From: Streptomyces guryensis
GTDB taxonomy: Bacteria > Actinomycetota > Actinomycetes > Streptomycetales > Streptomycetaceae
DNA: 64,000 bases
Assembly (NCBI RefSeq): GCF_021261325.1
Contig: NZ_JAJSBI010000017.1
Coordinates: forward strand, 1-64,000
Reading direction: 5' to 3'
This document shows, in pieces, positions 1-8,769 of the stretch (positions are counted from its first letter, which is position 1; each line of letters opens with the position of its first letter). The position numbers and the translations under genes were made by a program. A model generated the notes under the pieces. It ran no database searches and had not been told where the DNA came from. It worked only from the letters and a program-made list of their open reading frames with translations.

Positions 1-71
1 GTCTCGACCACGATGCGCACCGCGCCCTCACGGAACTCAGCGTCGTACGGCGGCTTCTTCTTGGACCCCAT
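1..71 (-). CDS. IS3-family transposase OrfA, N-terminal fragment cut by the window edge
   Basis: Reading the minus strand from the ATG at 71-69 gives MGSKKKPPYDAEFREGAVRI, the typical start of the OrfA helix-turn-helix protein of IS3-family elements, which binds the element ends and is joined to OrfB by frameshifting. Only about 23 codons are in the window, so it cannot be told whether the element is intact. The stretch just outside the start (to about 135) probably contains one end of the element; no terminal repeat could be proved because the other end is missing. Confidence 0.72.
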   Translation of the reverse strand, partial: MGSKKKPPYDAEFREGAVRIVVE

Positions 72-349
72 GAATCCCAACTTCCCCTGCAATCACGGGC
101 TCCACGCTACGAGGGGATGGTCAGGGAACTGAACACAGGGACACGCGCTGAATGCGGTGCGGGCCGCTGAGGGGTGCAGCGCAGCTCTGTGGCGCGTGGC
201 CGGCCGGAGCCGCGCGCCATCAGGTCAAGCGTCCCGGACCCTTGACTCGGAAGGTGCCCGCACCCATCCTCGTCCCATGTCTTGCGCGGGTCATGACAAC
301 CTCATGGGTTGGTCAACCGCGCGATCCCGCCGACCGAGGGACGTGGGCC

Positions 350-2407
350 GTGACGCCGACTCGACGCTCGTACCGCCGCAAGAACGTCACCGTGGTGTCG
401 CTGCTACTCCTTCTCGTGGGCCTGGTCCTTGGCCCCACGCCGAGTTCGGCGGCCGGCGACGACTGGTGGGTCCCGGTCGCGCGCCCCGCCCCGGACGCCC
501 GGATCAACGTCACCGGTGAGCCGTTCACCGGCACCGATTCGGCGGGCGAGGTACGCGGGTTCGTCGACGCACACAACCATCTGTTCTCCAACGAGGCCTT
601 CGGCGGCCGGCTGATCTGCGGCAAGGTGTTCTCCGAGGCCGGGGTCGCCGACGCCCTCAAGGACTGTCCCGAGCACTACCCCGACGGCTCCCTCGCGGTC
701 TTCGACTACATCACCCACGGCGGCGACGGCAGGCACGACCCGGTCGGCTGGCCGACCTTCAAGGACTGGCCGGCGTACGACTCGATGACCCATCAGGCGA
801 ACTACTACGCCTGGCTGGAGCGGGCCTGGCGCGGCGGGCAGCGGGTGCTGGTCAACGACCTCGTCACCAACGGCATGATCTGCTCGGTCTACCCCTTCAA
901 GGACCGCAGCTGCGACGAGATGACCTCCATCCGGCTGCAGGCGAAGCTGACGTACCAACTGCAGGACTACATCGACAAGATGTACGGCGGCCCCGGCAAG
1001 GGCTGGTTCCGGATCGTCACCGACAGCGCACAGGCCCGTGAGGTGATCAAGCAGGGCAAGCTGGCCGTCGTCCTGGGCGTGGAGACATCCGAGCCGTTCG
1101 GCTGCAAGCAGGTCCTCGACATACCGCAGTGCGGCAAGGCCGACATCGACAAGGGGCTGGACGAGCTGTACCGGCTGGGCGTGCGCTCGATGTTCCTGTG
1201 CCACAAGTTCGACAACGCGCTGTGCGGCGTCCGCTTCGACTCGGGAGGCCTCGGAACGGCCATCAACGTCGGGCAGTTCCTCTCCACCGGCACCTTCTGG
1301 CAGACCGAGAAGTGCACCGGCCCCCAGCACGACAACCCCATCGGCACCGCCTCCTCCGCCGCGGAGAAGGACCTTCCGGCGGGCGTGGACGTCCCCGCGT
1401 ACGACTCCGACGCCCAGTGCAACAAACGCGGCCTCACCGACCTCGGCGCATATGCCGTGCGCGGCATGATGAAACGCAAGATGATGCTGGAGATCGACCA
1501 CATGAGCGTCAAGGCCGTCGGCCAGGCGCTGGACATCCTGGAGTCCGAGTCCTACCCCGGCGTGATCTCCTCGCACAGCTGGATGGACCTCAACTGGACC
1601 GAACGGGTCTACTCCCTCGGCGGCTTCGTCGCCCAGTACATGCACGGCTCCCAGGGGTTCGTCGCGGAGGCCGCACGGACGAAGGCGCTGCGCGACAAAT
1701 ACCACGTGGGCTACGGCTACGGCACCGACTTCAACGGCATCGGCGACCACCCGGCACCGCGCGGTGCCGACGCCCCCAACAAGGTCATCTATCCCTTCAG
1801 GAGCGCCGACGGCGGCTCGGTCATCGACCGGCAGACCACCGGTGAGCGCACCTTCGACTTCAACACCGACGGCGCGGCCGACGTCGGCATGATCCCTGAC
1901 TGGATCGAGGACATCCGGCTCAACGGTGGCCAGGGTGTGGTGAACGACCTGATGCGGGGTGCCGAGTCCTACCTGGGCACCTGGGGAGCGACCGAGCGGC
2001 ACCAGGCGTCGGTCGACCTCGCCGAGGGCGCGAGTGCCACCGCGAGTTCGTCCGAGTGGAACCCGTTCACCAGCCACCAGCCGGGCCGGGCCGTCGACGG
2101 TGACGACGGCACTCGCTGGGCGAGCGACTGGAGCGACGACCAGTGGTGGCAGGTCGACCTCGGCTCAACCCATCGCGTCGGCCGGGTCACGCTGGGCTGG
2201 GAGCGCGCGTACGGCAAGTCGTACCGCATCGAACTCTCCACCGACGGCACCGACTGGCAGACCGTCTGGTCCACCACGTCCGGGGACGGCGGACTGGACA
2301 CCGCCCGTTTCACCGGCACACCGGCCCGCTACGTCCGCATCCACTGCCTGCAGCGCGGCACAGACTGGGGATACTCGCTGTACGAAGTGGGCGTCCACAG
2401 CGCCTGA
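350..2407 (+). CDS. Secreted M19/amidohydrolase-like metallohydrolase with C-terminal discoidin (F5/8 type C) domain
   Basis: The GTG at 350 was chosen because GAGGGA lies eight bases upstream and the product then opens with a basic start and a hydrophobic run (signal peptide, about residues 1-35, ending near SSAAG). An upstream ATG at 293 is possible but has no ribosome site. The catalytic part has the metal-binding DAHNH motif (residues 73-77) and further candidate ligands in VETSE, EIDHMS, SSHSW and YGTDFNG, the order expected of a TIM-barrel metal-dependent hydrolase related to membrane dipeptidases. The last 130 residues or so (RAVDGDDGTRWAS, then WWQVDLG) are a galactose-binding-like F5/8 type C domain, normally used to hold enzymes on carbohydrate or envelope. 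The substrate is unknown. A TetR gene follows 27 bases later and may be co-transcribed. Confidence 0.8.
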   Translation: MTPTRRSYRRKNVTVVSLLLLLVGLVLGPTPSSAAGDDWWVPVARPAPDARINVTGEPFTGTDSAGEVRGFVDAHNHLFSNEAFGGRLICGKVFSEAGVADALKDCPEHYPDGSLAVFDYITHGGDGRHDPVGWPTFKDWPAYDSMTHQANYYAWLERAWRGGQRVLVNDLVTNGMICSVYPFKDRSCDEMTSIRLQAKLTYQLQDYIDKMYGGPGKGWFRIVTDSAQAREVIKQGKLAVVLGVETSEPFGCKQVLDIPQCGKADIDKGLDELYRLGVRSMFLCHKFDNALCGVRFDSGGLGTAINVGQFLSTGTFWQTEKCTGPQHDNPIGTASSAAEKDLPAGVDVPAYDSDAQCNKRGLTDLGAYAVRGMMKRKMMLEIDHMSVKAVGQALDILESESYPGVISSHSWMDLNWTERVYSLGGFVAQYMHGSQGFVAEAARTKALRDKYHVGYGYGTDFNGIGDHPAPRGADAPNKVIYPFRSADGGSVIDRQTTGERTFDFNTDGAADVGMIPDWIEDIRLNGGQGVVNDLMRGAESYLGTWGATERHQASVDLAEGASATASSSEWNPFTSHQPGRAVDGDDGTRWASDWSDDQWWQVDLGSTHRVGRVTLGWERAYGKSYRIELSTDGTDWQTVWSTTSGDGGLDTARFTGTPARYVRIHCLQRGTDWGYSLYEVGVHSA

Positions 2408-2434
2408 GGTCCGTCACCATCCCCGAGGACACAC

Positions 2435-3043
2435 ATGGCACGCATGCCGTCGGCCGAGCGACGCAGACAGCTGACGGAAGCGGCGATCAGGGCGATGGCC
2501 CGGGACGGCGTCGCCAGGACGACGACCCGGTCCATCGCCGCCGAGGCGGGCGTGTCCCTGAGCGTCTTCCACTACTGCTTCGACTCCAAGCAGGCCCTGG
2601 TCGAGGCCGTCATCACCACTCTCACCGACCACTCGGTGACGGTGGTGAAGCAGGCCCTGCGGCCCAGGTCCACCCTCGTGGAGACCGTCCGGGCCGGCTT
2701 CCAGGCGTACTGGGACCACGTCCGCGCCCACCCCGACGAGCACATGCTCACCTACGAACTCACCCAGTACGCCCTGCGCGAGCCGGGTTTCGAGCACCTG
2801 GCGCGACGGCAGTACGAGCTGTACGGCGCCGCCTACACCGAGCTCATCGACGGGTTGCGCCGCACCATGGGCCTCCGACTCGCCGTCCCCGCGCCGGTGC
2901 TGGCCCGCTACCTGGCCGCCATGACCGACGGTCTGACACTCAACTACCTCGTCCTCGGCGACGAGTCAGCGTGGACCGACATCCTCGACACGGTCACCGC
3001 CCACATCGCGAGCCTGGTCCAGGACGACGTCCGCCGGGCCTAG
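2435..3043 (+). CDS. TetR-family transcriptional regulator
   Basis: A 202-residue protein with the TetR N-terminal helix-turn-helix (about residues 8-55: RRRQLTEAAIRAMARDG, then TTRSIAAEAGVS, then VFHYCFDSKQAL) and an all-helical C-terminal ligand-binding half. Such proteins are dimeric repressors released by a small ligand. It follows the secreted hydrolase by 27 bases and may control it or share its transcript; no palindrome was recognised directly upstream. It ends 16 bases from the convergent hypE gene and is probably unrelated to the hydrogenase genes. Confidence 0.88.
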   Translation: MARMPSAERRRQLTEAAIRAMARDGVARTTTRSIAAEAGVSLSVFHYCFDSKQALVEAVITTLTDHSVTVVKQALRPRSTLVETVRAGFQAYWDHVRAHPDEHMLTYELTQYALREPGFEHLARRQYELYGAAYTELIDGLRRTMGLRLAVPAPVLARYLAAMTDGLTLNYLVLGDESAWTDILDTVTAHIASLVQDDVRRA

Positions 3044-3059
3044 CCTCGGCAGATCCGGG

Positions 3060-4094
3060 TCAGCAGATACGGGGGAGCTGCTCGCCCAGCGGCATGTCCA
3101 CGATGCGCCGGGCGCCGACCAGTGTGCGCAGGGTGACCCGCCCTCGCGGTCCCTCCCGCAGCACCTCGCCGATCCGCACCGCCTGCGCCCCCTCGGGCAG
3201 CGACCGCAGAGCGGCCAGCGCCCGGTCGGCCGCGCCGGCGTCGACGAAGGCGAGCAGGCAGCCCTCGTTGGCGACGACCAGCGGGTCCAGACCGAGCAGG
3301 TCGCAGGCGGAGGCCACCGCCTCCGGCACCGGGACGGCGCTCTCCTCGATCTCCACGGCGACGGAGGAGTCCCGGGCGATCTCGTTGAGCGCGGCGGCCA
3401 ATCCGCCCCGGGTCGGGTCGCGCAGCACATGGACCGCGGCGCCCAGTGGGGCCAGTTCACGCACCAGCCGGTGCAGCGGCCGTGTGTCGGAGGCGATGTC
3501 GCTCTCGAAGCCGAGCCCCTCACGGGTGCTCAGCACGGTCGTGCCGTGCAGCCCGACCGGACCGGACAGCAGGACCACGTCGCCGGAGCGGGCCAGCGCC
3601 GCCGAGGGGCACAGCAGTTCGTGCCGCTGCCCGACGCCGGTGGTGTTGATGAACAGCCGGTCGGCCGCGCCACGGCCCACGACCTTGGTGTCCCCGGTGA
3701 TCACGGGCACGCCCACGTCCTGCGCCGCCTTGCCCAACGAGGCCATCACGGAACGCAGTTCGGTCAGCGGCAGCCCCTCCTCGACGATGAGGGACACGGA
3801 CAGGGCGAGTGGCCGGGCACCCCGCATGGCGAGGTCGTTGACCGTGCCGTGCACGGCGAGGGATCCGATGTCCCCGCCGGGGAAGAACAGCGGGCTGACG
3901 ACGAAGCTGTCGGTGCTCATCACCAGGCCGGGGTGGCCGGGCAGCAGCGCGGCATCCTCCAGCGGGCCCGTACCGCCGCCCACGGCGGGCAGCACCAGCC
4001 GGTCGAGCAGCTCCGCGGTGAGGCGTCCGCCGGCGCCGTGGCCCAGCAGGACGACCTCGTCCTCGTGGTTCGGGGTGGGGCATCGGATGCTCAT
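3060..4094 (-). CDS. hypE: HypE, carbamoyl dehydratase of [NiFe] hydrogenase maturation
   Basis: HypE accepts a carbamoyl group from HypF on its C-terminal cysteine and dehydrates it with ATP to a thiocyanate, the source of the CN ligands of the [NiFe] site. The 344-residue product has the PurM-like ATP-binding fold (LLGHGAGGRLTAELLD near the N-terminus, DPTRGGLAAALNEIA later) and ends exactly in PRIC, the conserved C-terminal carrier cysteine. The ATG at 4094 overlaps the hypD stop (ATGA). It is the last gene of the minus-strand hydrogenase block. Confidence 0.96.
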   Translation of the reverse strand: MSIRCPTPNHEDEVVLLGHGAGGRLTAELLDRLVLPAVGGGTGPLEDAALLPGHPGLVMSTDSFVVSPLFFPGGDIGSLAVHGTVNDLAMRGARPLALSVSLIVEEGLPLTELRSVMASLGKAAQDVGVPVITGDTKVVGRGAADRLFINTTGVGQRHELLCPSAALARSGDVVLLSGPVGLHGTTVLSTREGLGFESDIASDTRPLHRLVRELAPLGAAVHVLRDPTRGGLAAALNEIARDSSVAVEIEESAVPVPEAVASACDLLGLDPLVVANEGCLLAFVDAGAADRALAALRSLPEGAQAVRIGEVLREGPRGRVTLRTLVGARRIVDMPLGEQLPRIC

Positions 4095-5194
4095 GCCGTG
4101 CTCCTCGTCGGAGTGCGTCCGGCCGCGTGGAAGGCGGCGCAGGTGCCCTCGGACGACACCATCGGTGCGCCCAGAGGGTGGCGGGGGGTGCAACGAGTGC
4201 CGTACGCGGCGCAGTCGGTGGGCAGCCTGGCCCCGGTGAGGATGGCGCCCGCGATGCATTCCGCGTCCTCGACGGGACGCAGCCCGCCCACGTCGAAGCG
4301 GCGGGCGGCGTCGAACTGCCGGTACTGCTCGCCGAGTTCGAGACCGCTGTCGGGCAGCGCCCCGATGCCGCGCCAGGCCCGGTCGGTGACCCGGAAGACC
4401 GCGCGGACGGCGTCCTGCGCGTAGGTGTTGCCGGAACGCCGCACGGCTCGCACGTACTGGTTCTCCACTCCGGCCCGGCCGTCCTCCAGCTGCCGCACGG
4501 CCATCAGGATGCCTTCCAGCAGGTCCAGCGGCTCGAAGCCGGTGACCACGACCGGCACCTTGTGGCGGGCGGCGATCGGCTCGTACTCGGTCCAGCCCAT
4601 CACCGCGCACACATGCCCGGCCGCCAGGAACGCCTGCACCTCGCAGTCGGGGTCGTCGAGCAGCGCCGTCATGGCGGGCGGCACGAGGACATGGCTGACC
4701 AGCATCGAGAAGTTCTCGAGGCCGAGGCGGGCCGCATGCAGTACCGCCATCGCGTTGGCCGGCGCGGTCGTCTCGAAACCGACCGCGAGGAAGACCACCT
4801 CCCGATCGGGCCGGTCGGCGGCCAGGCGTACGGCGTCCATCGGGGCGTAGACCACACGTACGTCCGCGCCCCGCGCCCGCAGTGACAGCAGGTCGGTGTC
4901 CGTGCCGGGCACGCGCAGCATGTCGCCGAAGCTGGTGAGGATCACGCCGGGCCGGCCGGCGATCGCCATGGCCCGGTCCAGAGTCTCCAGCGGGGTCACG
5001 CAGACCGGGCAGCCGGGCCCGTGGATCATCCGCATCCCCGCGGGCAGCAGCTCGTCGATGCCCTGGCGCACCAGCGTGTGGGTCTGCCCGCCGCACACCT
5101 CCATGATCCGCCAGGGCCGGGTGGCGGTCTGCCGCAGCTCGTCCAGCAGCCGCCGGGCGAGGACGGGGTCGCGGTACTCGTCGAGGTACTTCAT
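4091..5194 (-). CDS. hypD: HypD, Fe-S scaffold for assembly of the Fe(CN)2CO unit
   Basis: HypD with HypC carries the iron on which cyanide and CO ligands are built before transfer to the hydrogenase large subunit. The 367-residue product has the conserved cysteine motifs EVCGGQTH (near residue 34) and GPGCPVCVTP (near residue 62), then SFGDMLRVPG and GFETTAP. Length is normal for the family. It lies 16 bases after the CBS-BON gene and overlaps hypE by four bases, so HypD and HypE are probably translationally coupled. Confidence 0.96.
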   Translation of the reverse strand: MKYLDEYRDPVLARRLLDELRQTATRPWRIMEVCGGQTHTLVRQGIDELLPAGMRMIHGPGCPVCVTPLETLDRAMAIAGRPGVILTSFGDMLRVPGTDTDLLSLRARGADVRVVYAPMDAVRLAADRPDREVVFLAVGFETTAPANAMAVLHAARLGLENFSMLVSHVLVPPAMTALLDDPDCEVQAFLAAGHVCAVMGWTEYEPIAARHKVPVVVTGFEPLDLLEGILMAVRQLEDGRAGVENQYVRAVRRSGNTYAQDAVRAVFRVTDRAWRGIGALPDSGLELGEQYRQFDAARRFDVGGLRPVEDAECIAGAILTGARLPTDCAAYGTRCTPRHPLGAPMVSSEGTCAAFHAAGRTPTRSTA

Positions 5195-5210
5195 CGGCCC
5201 TCCGCCTGCG

Positions 5211-5831
5211 TCATCGGTGCGTGAGATCGAGCCGGATGTCCACGACCCCCTCCACCGCCCGCACCGCCCGCGCCACCACCGGCACGAGCATCCGGTCGGG
5301 CAGGGAGCCGCCCAGCGTCACGACGCCCTCCTTCACGCTCACGGTCAGGGGAGTGGTGACCGGCAACTGGCCGAGCACGCTGTGCCGGATCTCCTGGGCG
5401 ATCTCCTCGTCGTCACGGAGGAAGACCTTCAGCAGATCACTGCGGCTGACCACGCCCTGCAGCAGGCCGACCCCGTCCACGACGGGCAGCCGCTTGACGT
5501 GCCGGCGTGCCATGATCCGGGCGGCCTCGGCCAGCGAGGCGTCGGCGTGCACGGTCACGGCCGGGGCGCTCATCAGCTCGCCCGCGGTGATTGCGCCGGC
5601 CTTCCTGCGGTCGGCCGGATCACCCTCCTCGGTGTCCCGGAACTCCTCCTTGGCCATCAGGTCCGCCTCGGATACCACCCCCACGACGCGGCCCTCGCCC
5701 GCCAGGACCGGCAGAGCGCTGACCTTCCACTGGTCGAGCAGTTCGACGATCTCCTTGAAGGGCGCCTCACTGCCGACGGCGACGACGGTGTGCGTCATCA
5801 CATCGCTCACGGTGTACGGAGATTCAGGCAT
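5211..5831 (-). CDS. Tandem CBS domain protein with C-terminal BON domain
   Basis: The 206-residue protein has two CBS motifs (about residues 8-60, VSDVMTHTVVAV and GVVSEADLMAKEE; about 82-135, ELMSAPAVTV and GVVSRSDLLKVF), which usually bind adenine nucleotides as energy sensors. A BON domain (about 140-205, GVVTLGGSLPDR) follows, a fold linked to membranes or cell envelope. Its start overlaps the end of hydA by eight bases, so it belongs to the hydrogenase transcript. CBS-BON proteins are common in actinobacterial hypoxia loci. An energy-sensing role here is an inference. Confidence 0.88.
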   Translation of the reverse strand: MPESPYTVSDVMTHTVVAVGSEAPFKEIVELLDQWKVSALPVLAGEGRVVGVVSEADLMAKEEFRDTEEGDPADRRKAGAITAGELMSAPAVTVHADASLAEAARIMARRHVKRLPVVDGVGLLQGVVSRSDLLKVFLRDDEEIAQEIRHSVLGQLPVTTPLTVSVKEGVVTLGGSLPDRMLVPVVARAVRAVEGVVDIRLDLTHR

Positions 5832-7197
5832 CGCAGCCTCCCGAAATGTCGTGCGAGGTGTCCGATGAGGTACGGACGACCGTCAGGTCGAGGAAGTGGG
5901 TGGAGCACGAGATGCAAGGGTCGTGATTGCGGATCGCCCGCTCGCACAGGGCGGTCAACTCGGCGTCGTCCGGGTCGCGTTCGCCGATCGCACGCTGGGT
6001 CAGCCGACGCAGGTCGTCCTCGATCGCGCCCTGGTTCTGTGCCGTGGGCGGTACCAGCAGCGCACTGGTCACGAGACCGCCCGCGTCGAGTTCGTAGCGG
6101 TGGTAGAGGAGCCCTCGGGGCGCCTCGGTGGCGCCGTGGCCGACGCCCGCGACCGGGGGCACATCCGTGTACGGCTGTGCGGGCGGCTCGTACGCGTCGA
6201 TGATCCGCAGCGCCTCCGCGACGGCGTACACGCTCTCCACCGCCCGCACCAGGATCGACCGGAACGGATTGCGGCACACCGCGCCCTCGCGCGGATCGCC
6301 GAGTCCCGCCTCCACGGCTGCCTCCAGAGCGACCGGCGACAGCCGTGCCCCGCCGATCGCGAACCTGGCGAGGGAGCCCGTGAGGTGCAGCCGTCCGTCC
6401 AGCCGCGAGTGCAGCGCCGTGGAGTGCTCCACATGGGTCTCGGCGACATGCTCGGTGAAGTCCCGCACCGGGAAGGAAGCCGTGGTGCCGTCCGCGCGCA
6501 GCACCGTCGGCGTACCGCCTTCGATGGCATACGTGTCCGGGGCGGCCAGCGCCAACAGGTCGGCCTCGACGTGACCGTCCGGGAAGTCGAAACCGGCCAC
6601 CCAGCGCACGGTCTCCCACGCATCGTCCAGCGCCTGCTTCAACTGCTCGGCGAGCGGCCGCAGTTCGGCACGCGTCGGCACCCGGTGGAAGCCGCCCAGC
6701 CGTACGTTGACGGGGTGCACGGCGCGCCCGCCGATCAGCTCCATCAGGGAGTTGCCCGCCTTCTTGAGCCTCAGCCCGCGCTCGACCTCCGCCCGGTGGG
6801 TGCGGGCCAGCTCGATCGCGCTCGCACGGCCCAGGAAGTCCGGGGCGTGCAGCAGATAGATGTGCAGGACCTGGCTCTCGATCCACTCCCCGCAGTACAG
6901 CAGCCGGCGCAGGTCCCGGATCACCGGGTCGGCCGTCACCCCGCACGCGTCCTCGATCGCCGCGCACGCGCTCATCTGGTACGCCACGGGGCAGATCCCG
7001 CACACCCGTGCCGTGATGTCCGGTGGCTCGGTGTACGAACGCCCGCGCAGGAACGCCTCGAAGAAGCGCGGCGGTTCGTAGATCTCCAGCCGCGCGTCCG
7101 TGACCGTGCCGTCGTGCACCTTCAGGCGCAGGGCGCCCTCGCCCTCGACCCGGGACAGCGAGCCGACGTGCAGGACACGGGATCCGCGGTGCGTCAC
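5824..7197 (-). CDS. hydA: [NiFe] hydrogenase large (alpha) subunit, group 3b type
   Basis: This 457-residue subunit carries the [NiFe] centre that splits or makes H2. The N-terminal ligand pair is RVCGICPVAY (Cys66, Cys69) and the C-terminal pair is DPCISCSTH (Cys428, Cys431). The 23 residues after His434 are the tail expected to be removed by the maturation protease encoded at 13126-13635. The GTG at 7197 overlaps the small-subunit stop (GTGA). The gene set and order beta-gamma-delta-alpha matches group 3b (sulfhydrogenase-like, NAD(P)-linked) enzymes. A Tyr stands where many large subunits have His in the first motif. Cytoplasmic; no membrane segment seen. Confidence 0.93.
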   Translation of the reverse strand: MTHRGSRVLHVGSLSRVEGEGALRLKVHDGTVTDARLEIYEPPRFFEAFLRGRSYTEPPDITARVCGICPVAYQMSACAAIEDACGVTADPVIRDLRRLLYCGEWIESQVLHIYLLHAPDFLGRASAIELARTHRAEVERGLRLKKAGNSLMELIGGRAVHPVNVRLGGFHRVPTRAELRPLAEQLKQALDDAWETVRWVAGFDFPDGHVEADLLALAAPDTYAIEGGTPTVLRADGTTASFPVRDFTEHVAETHVEHSTALHSRLDGRLHLTGSLARFAIGGARLSPVALEAAVEAGLGDPREGAVCRNPFRSILVRAVESVYAVAEALRIIDAYEPPAQPYTDVPPVAGVGHGATEAPRGLLYHRYELDAGGLVTSALLVPPTAQNQGAIEDDLRRLTQRAIGERDPDDAELTALCERAIRNHDPCISCSTHFLDLTVVRTSSDTSHDISGGCDA

Positions 7198-7961
7198 TTG
7201 CCCAACTCCTCGTCGAAAGCAGCCGTGTTGAAGGTGTGCAGGAACCGCTCCACGTCGTCCTCGTCGAGGCCGTCGCGGCGCAGCAGCGGGATCAGCGCCG
7301 GCAGGTTCACCGACCCGGACGGGCCGAAGCAGCCGAAGCAGCCGCGGTGGTACGCCGGGCAGAGCGCGCCGCACCCGGCGTGCGTGACCGGTCCGAGGCA
7401 CGGCGTGCCGTGGGCGACCGTCACACAGACCGTGCCGCGCCGCTTGCACTCGAAGCACACGCTGTGGTTCGGCACGTCCGGCCTGCGGCCGGCGAGGAAC
7501 GCGGTGATCACCTCGATGAGCTGCCTGCGGTCGATCGGGCAGCCGCGCAGCTCGAAGTCGACGTCCACATGGGCCGACACGGGCGTGGAGGTGGCGAGCG
7601 TGGAGATGTACTCGGGGTGGGCGTAGACCGTGCGCCGGAACTCGTCGACGTCCGCGAAGTTCCTCAGGGCCTGGATGCCACCGGCCGTGGCGCACGCCCC
7701 AATGGTCACCAGGTGGCGCGAAGCGGCGCGGATCGTCCGGATCCGTTCGGCGTCCTCGGCCGTGGTGATCGAACCCTCGACGAGGGAGAGGTCGTAGGGA
7801 CCTGGTTCCACCGCGCTGGACGCCTCCAGGAAGTGCGAGATGTCCACTTCGCCCGCCAGCGTCAGGAGTTCGTCCTCGCAGTCCAGCAGGGTGAGCTGAC
7901 AGCCGTCGCAGGAAGCCAGCTTGAACACCGCGAGCCGGGGCCTGGTCTTCGTGGCGGCCAT
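7194..7961 (-). CDS. hydD: [NiFe] hydrogenase small (delta) subunit
   Basis: The electron-transfer subunit that pairs with the large subunit. It begins FKLASCDGCQLTLLD (Cys18, Cys21, proximal cluster) and continues with IGACATAGGIQ and a cysteine-rich C-terminal part (FECKRRGTVC, THAGCGALCPAY, GCFGCFGPSG), enough cysteines for three Fe-S clusters. At 255 residues and without a Tat signal it is of the short soluble type found in group 3b and related to the complex I 20-kDa subunit. It overlaps hydA by four bases and starts one base before the hydG stop region. Confidence 0.93.
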   Translation of the reverse strand: MAATKTRPRLAVFKLASCDGCQLTLLDCEDELLTLAGEVDISHFLEASSAVEPGPYDLSLVEGSITTAEDAERIRTIRAASRHLVTIGACATAGGIQALRNFADVDEFRRTVYAHPEYISTLATSTPVSAHVDVDFELRGCPIDRRQLIEVITAFLAGRRPDVPNHSVCFECKRRGTVCVTVAHGTPCLGPVTHAGCGALCPAYHRGCFGCFGPSGSVNLPALIPLLRRDGLDEDDVERFLHTFNTAAFDEELGK

Positions 7962-7962
7962 C

Positions 7963-8769
7963 TCACAACTCCCTTACGGAAAGCAGGGGTTCCGCGCATG
8001 TCCAGTCCACGACGGGACCCGCCCGGCACACCAGCAGGGGGCCGAGCTGGCAATGGCCGCAGTGCCCGGTAGCGCACCGCATGTTCCGCTCCAGGGAGAC
8101 CTGGATGCGGTCGCGGGGGACACCGAGGTGCGCGAGTTCGCGGGACGTGGCCCGGATCATCGGCTCGGGGCCGCACACGTACGCCGTCGTCTCCTCCGGT
8201 TCGAACTGCGCCCGCCCGAGCAACTCGGTGACCACGCCGACGTCTCCGCGCCAGTCGACCTCGGGCTGGTCCACTGTCACCCCGGTGTACGCGGTGGCCC
8301 AACTCGCCACCTCCGCCCGGGCGATCAGATCGCTCGGGGTGCGCGCACCGATCAGGACGTTCACGCTCCGGTACGCGGCCGGCTCGGCCAGCACCGCCAG
8401 GATCAGCGGCCGCAACGGGGCGAAACCGATGCCGCCCGCCACGATCACGACGTCACGGCCGCGCGCCCGCGCCGACTCCCAGCTGGTGCCGTAGGGACCG
8501 CGGATGCCGACGACGTCGCCGACCCGGGCCGCGCACAGCCCGTCGGAGACCGCGCCCACGGAGCGAACCGTGTGTGCCAGACCGCCGGTGGCCTGTACGG
8601 AGCTGACGGACACCGGAATCTCGCCACGCCCGAAGGAGTGCACCATCGCGAACTGCCCCGGCAGGAAGTCGGGGAGTGCGGAGCCCACCGGTTCGAACCG
8701 AAGCGTGACCGTGTCGGCGGTCTCCGCCCGGCGGGCGACCACCCGGTGGGGCACCGGCACGGCGGTCAT
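7963..8769 (-). CDS. hydG: Hydrogenase gamma subunit, FAD/NAD(P)-binding with [2Fe-2S] motif
   Basis: This 268-residue flavoprotein links the hydrogenase to NAD(P)H. It has the ferredoxin-reductase layout: FAD-binding barrel (FLPGQFAMVHSFG near residue 35), nucleotide-binding half (VIVAGGIGFAPLRPLI near residue 108), and a C-terminal cysteine cluster (CATGHCGHC followed by a fourth Cys) as in dihydroorotate dehydrogenase electron-transfer subunits. The ATG at 8769 overlaps the preceding stop (ATGA). A longer in-frame start exists upstream but would run through the CNB gene. Confidence 0.92.
   Translation of the reverse strand: MTAVPVPHRVVARRAETADTVTLRFEPVGSALPDFLPGQFAMVHSFGRGEIPVSVSSVQATGGLAHTVRSVGAVSDGLCAARVGDVVGIRGPYGTSWESARARGRDVVIVAGGIGFAPLRPLILAVLAEPAAYRSVNVLIGARTPSDLIARAEVASWATAYTGVTVDQPEVDWRGDVGVVTELLGRAQFEPEETTAYVCGPEPMIRATSRELAHLGVPRDRIQVSLERNMRCATGHCGHCQLGPLLVCRAGPVVDWTCAEPLLSVREL

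Noticed and set aside
404..2077. Long minus-strand open frame opposite the secreted hydrolase
   Set aside because: It is the antisense shadow of the 350-2407 gene; composition is that of a non-coding high-GC phase and no family pattern is seen.
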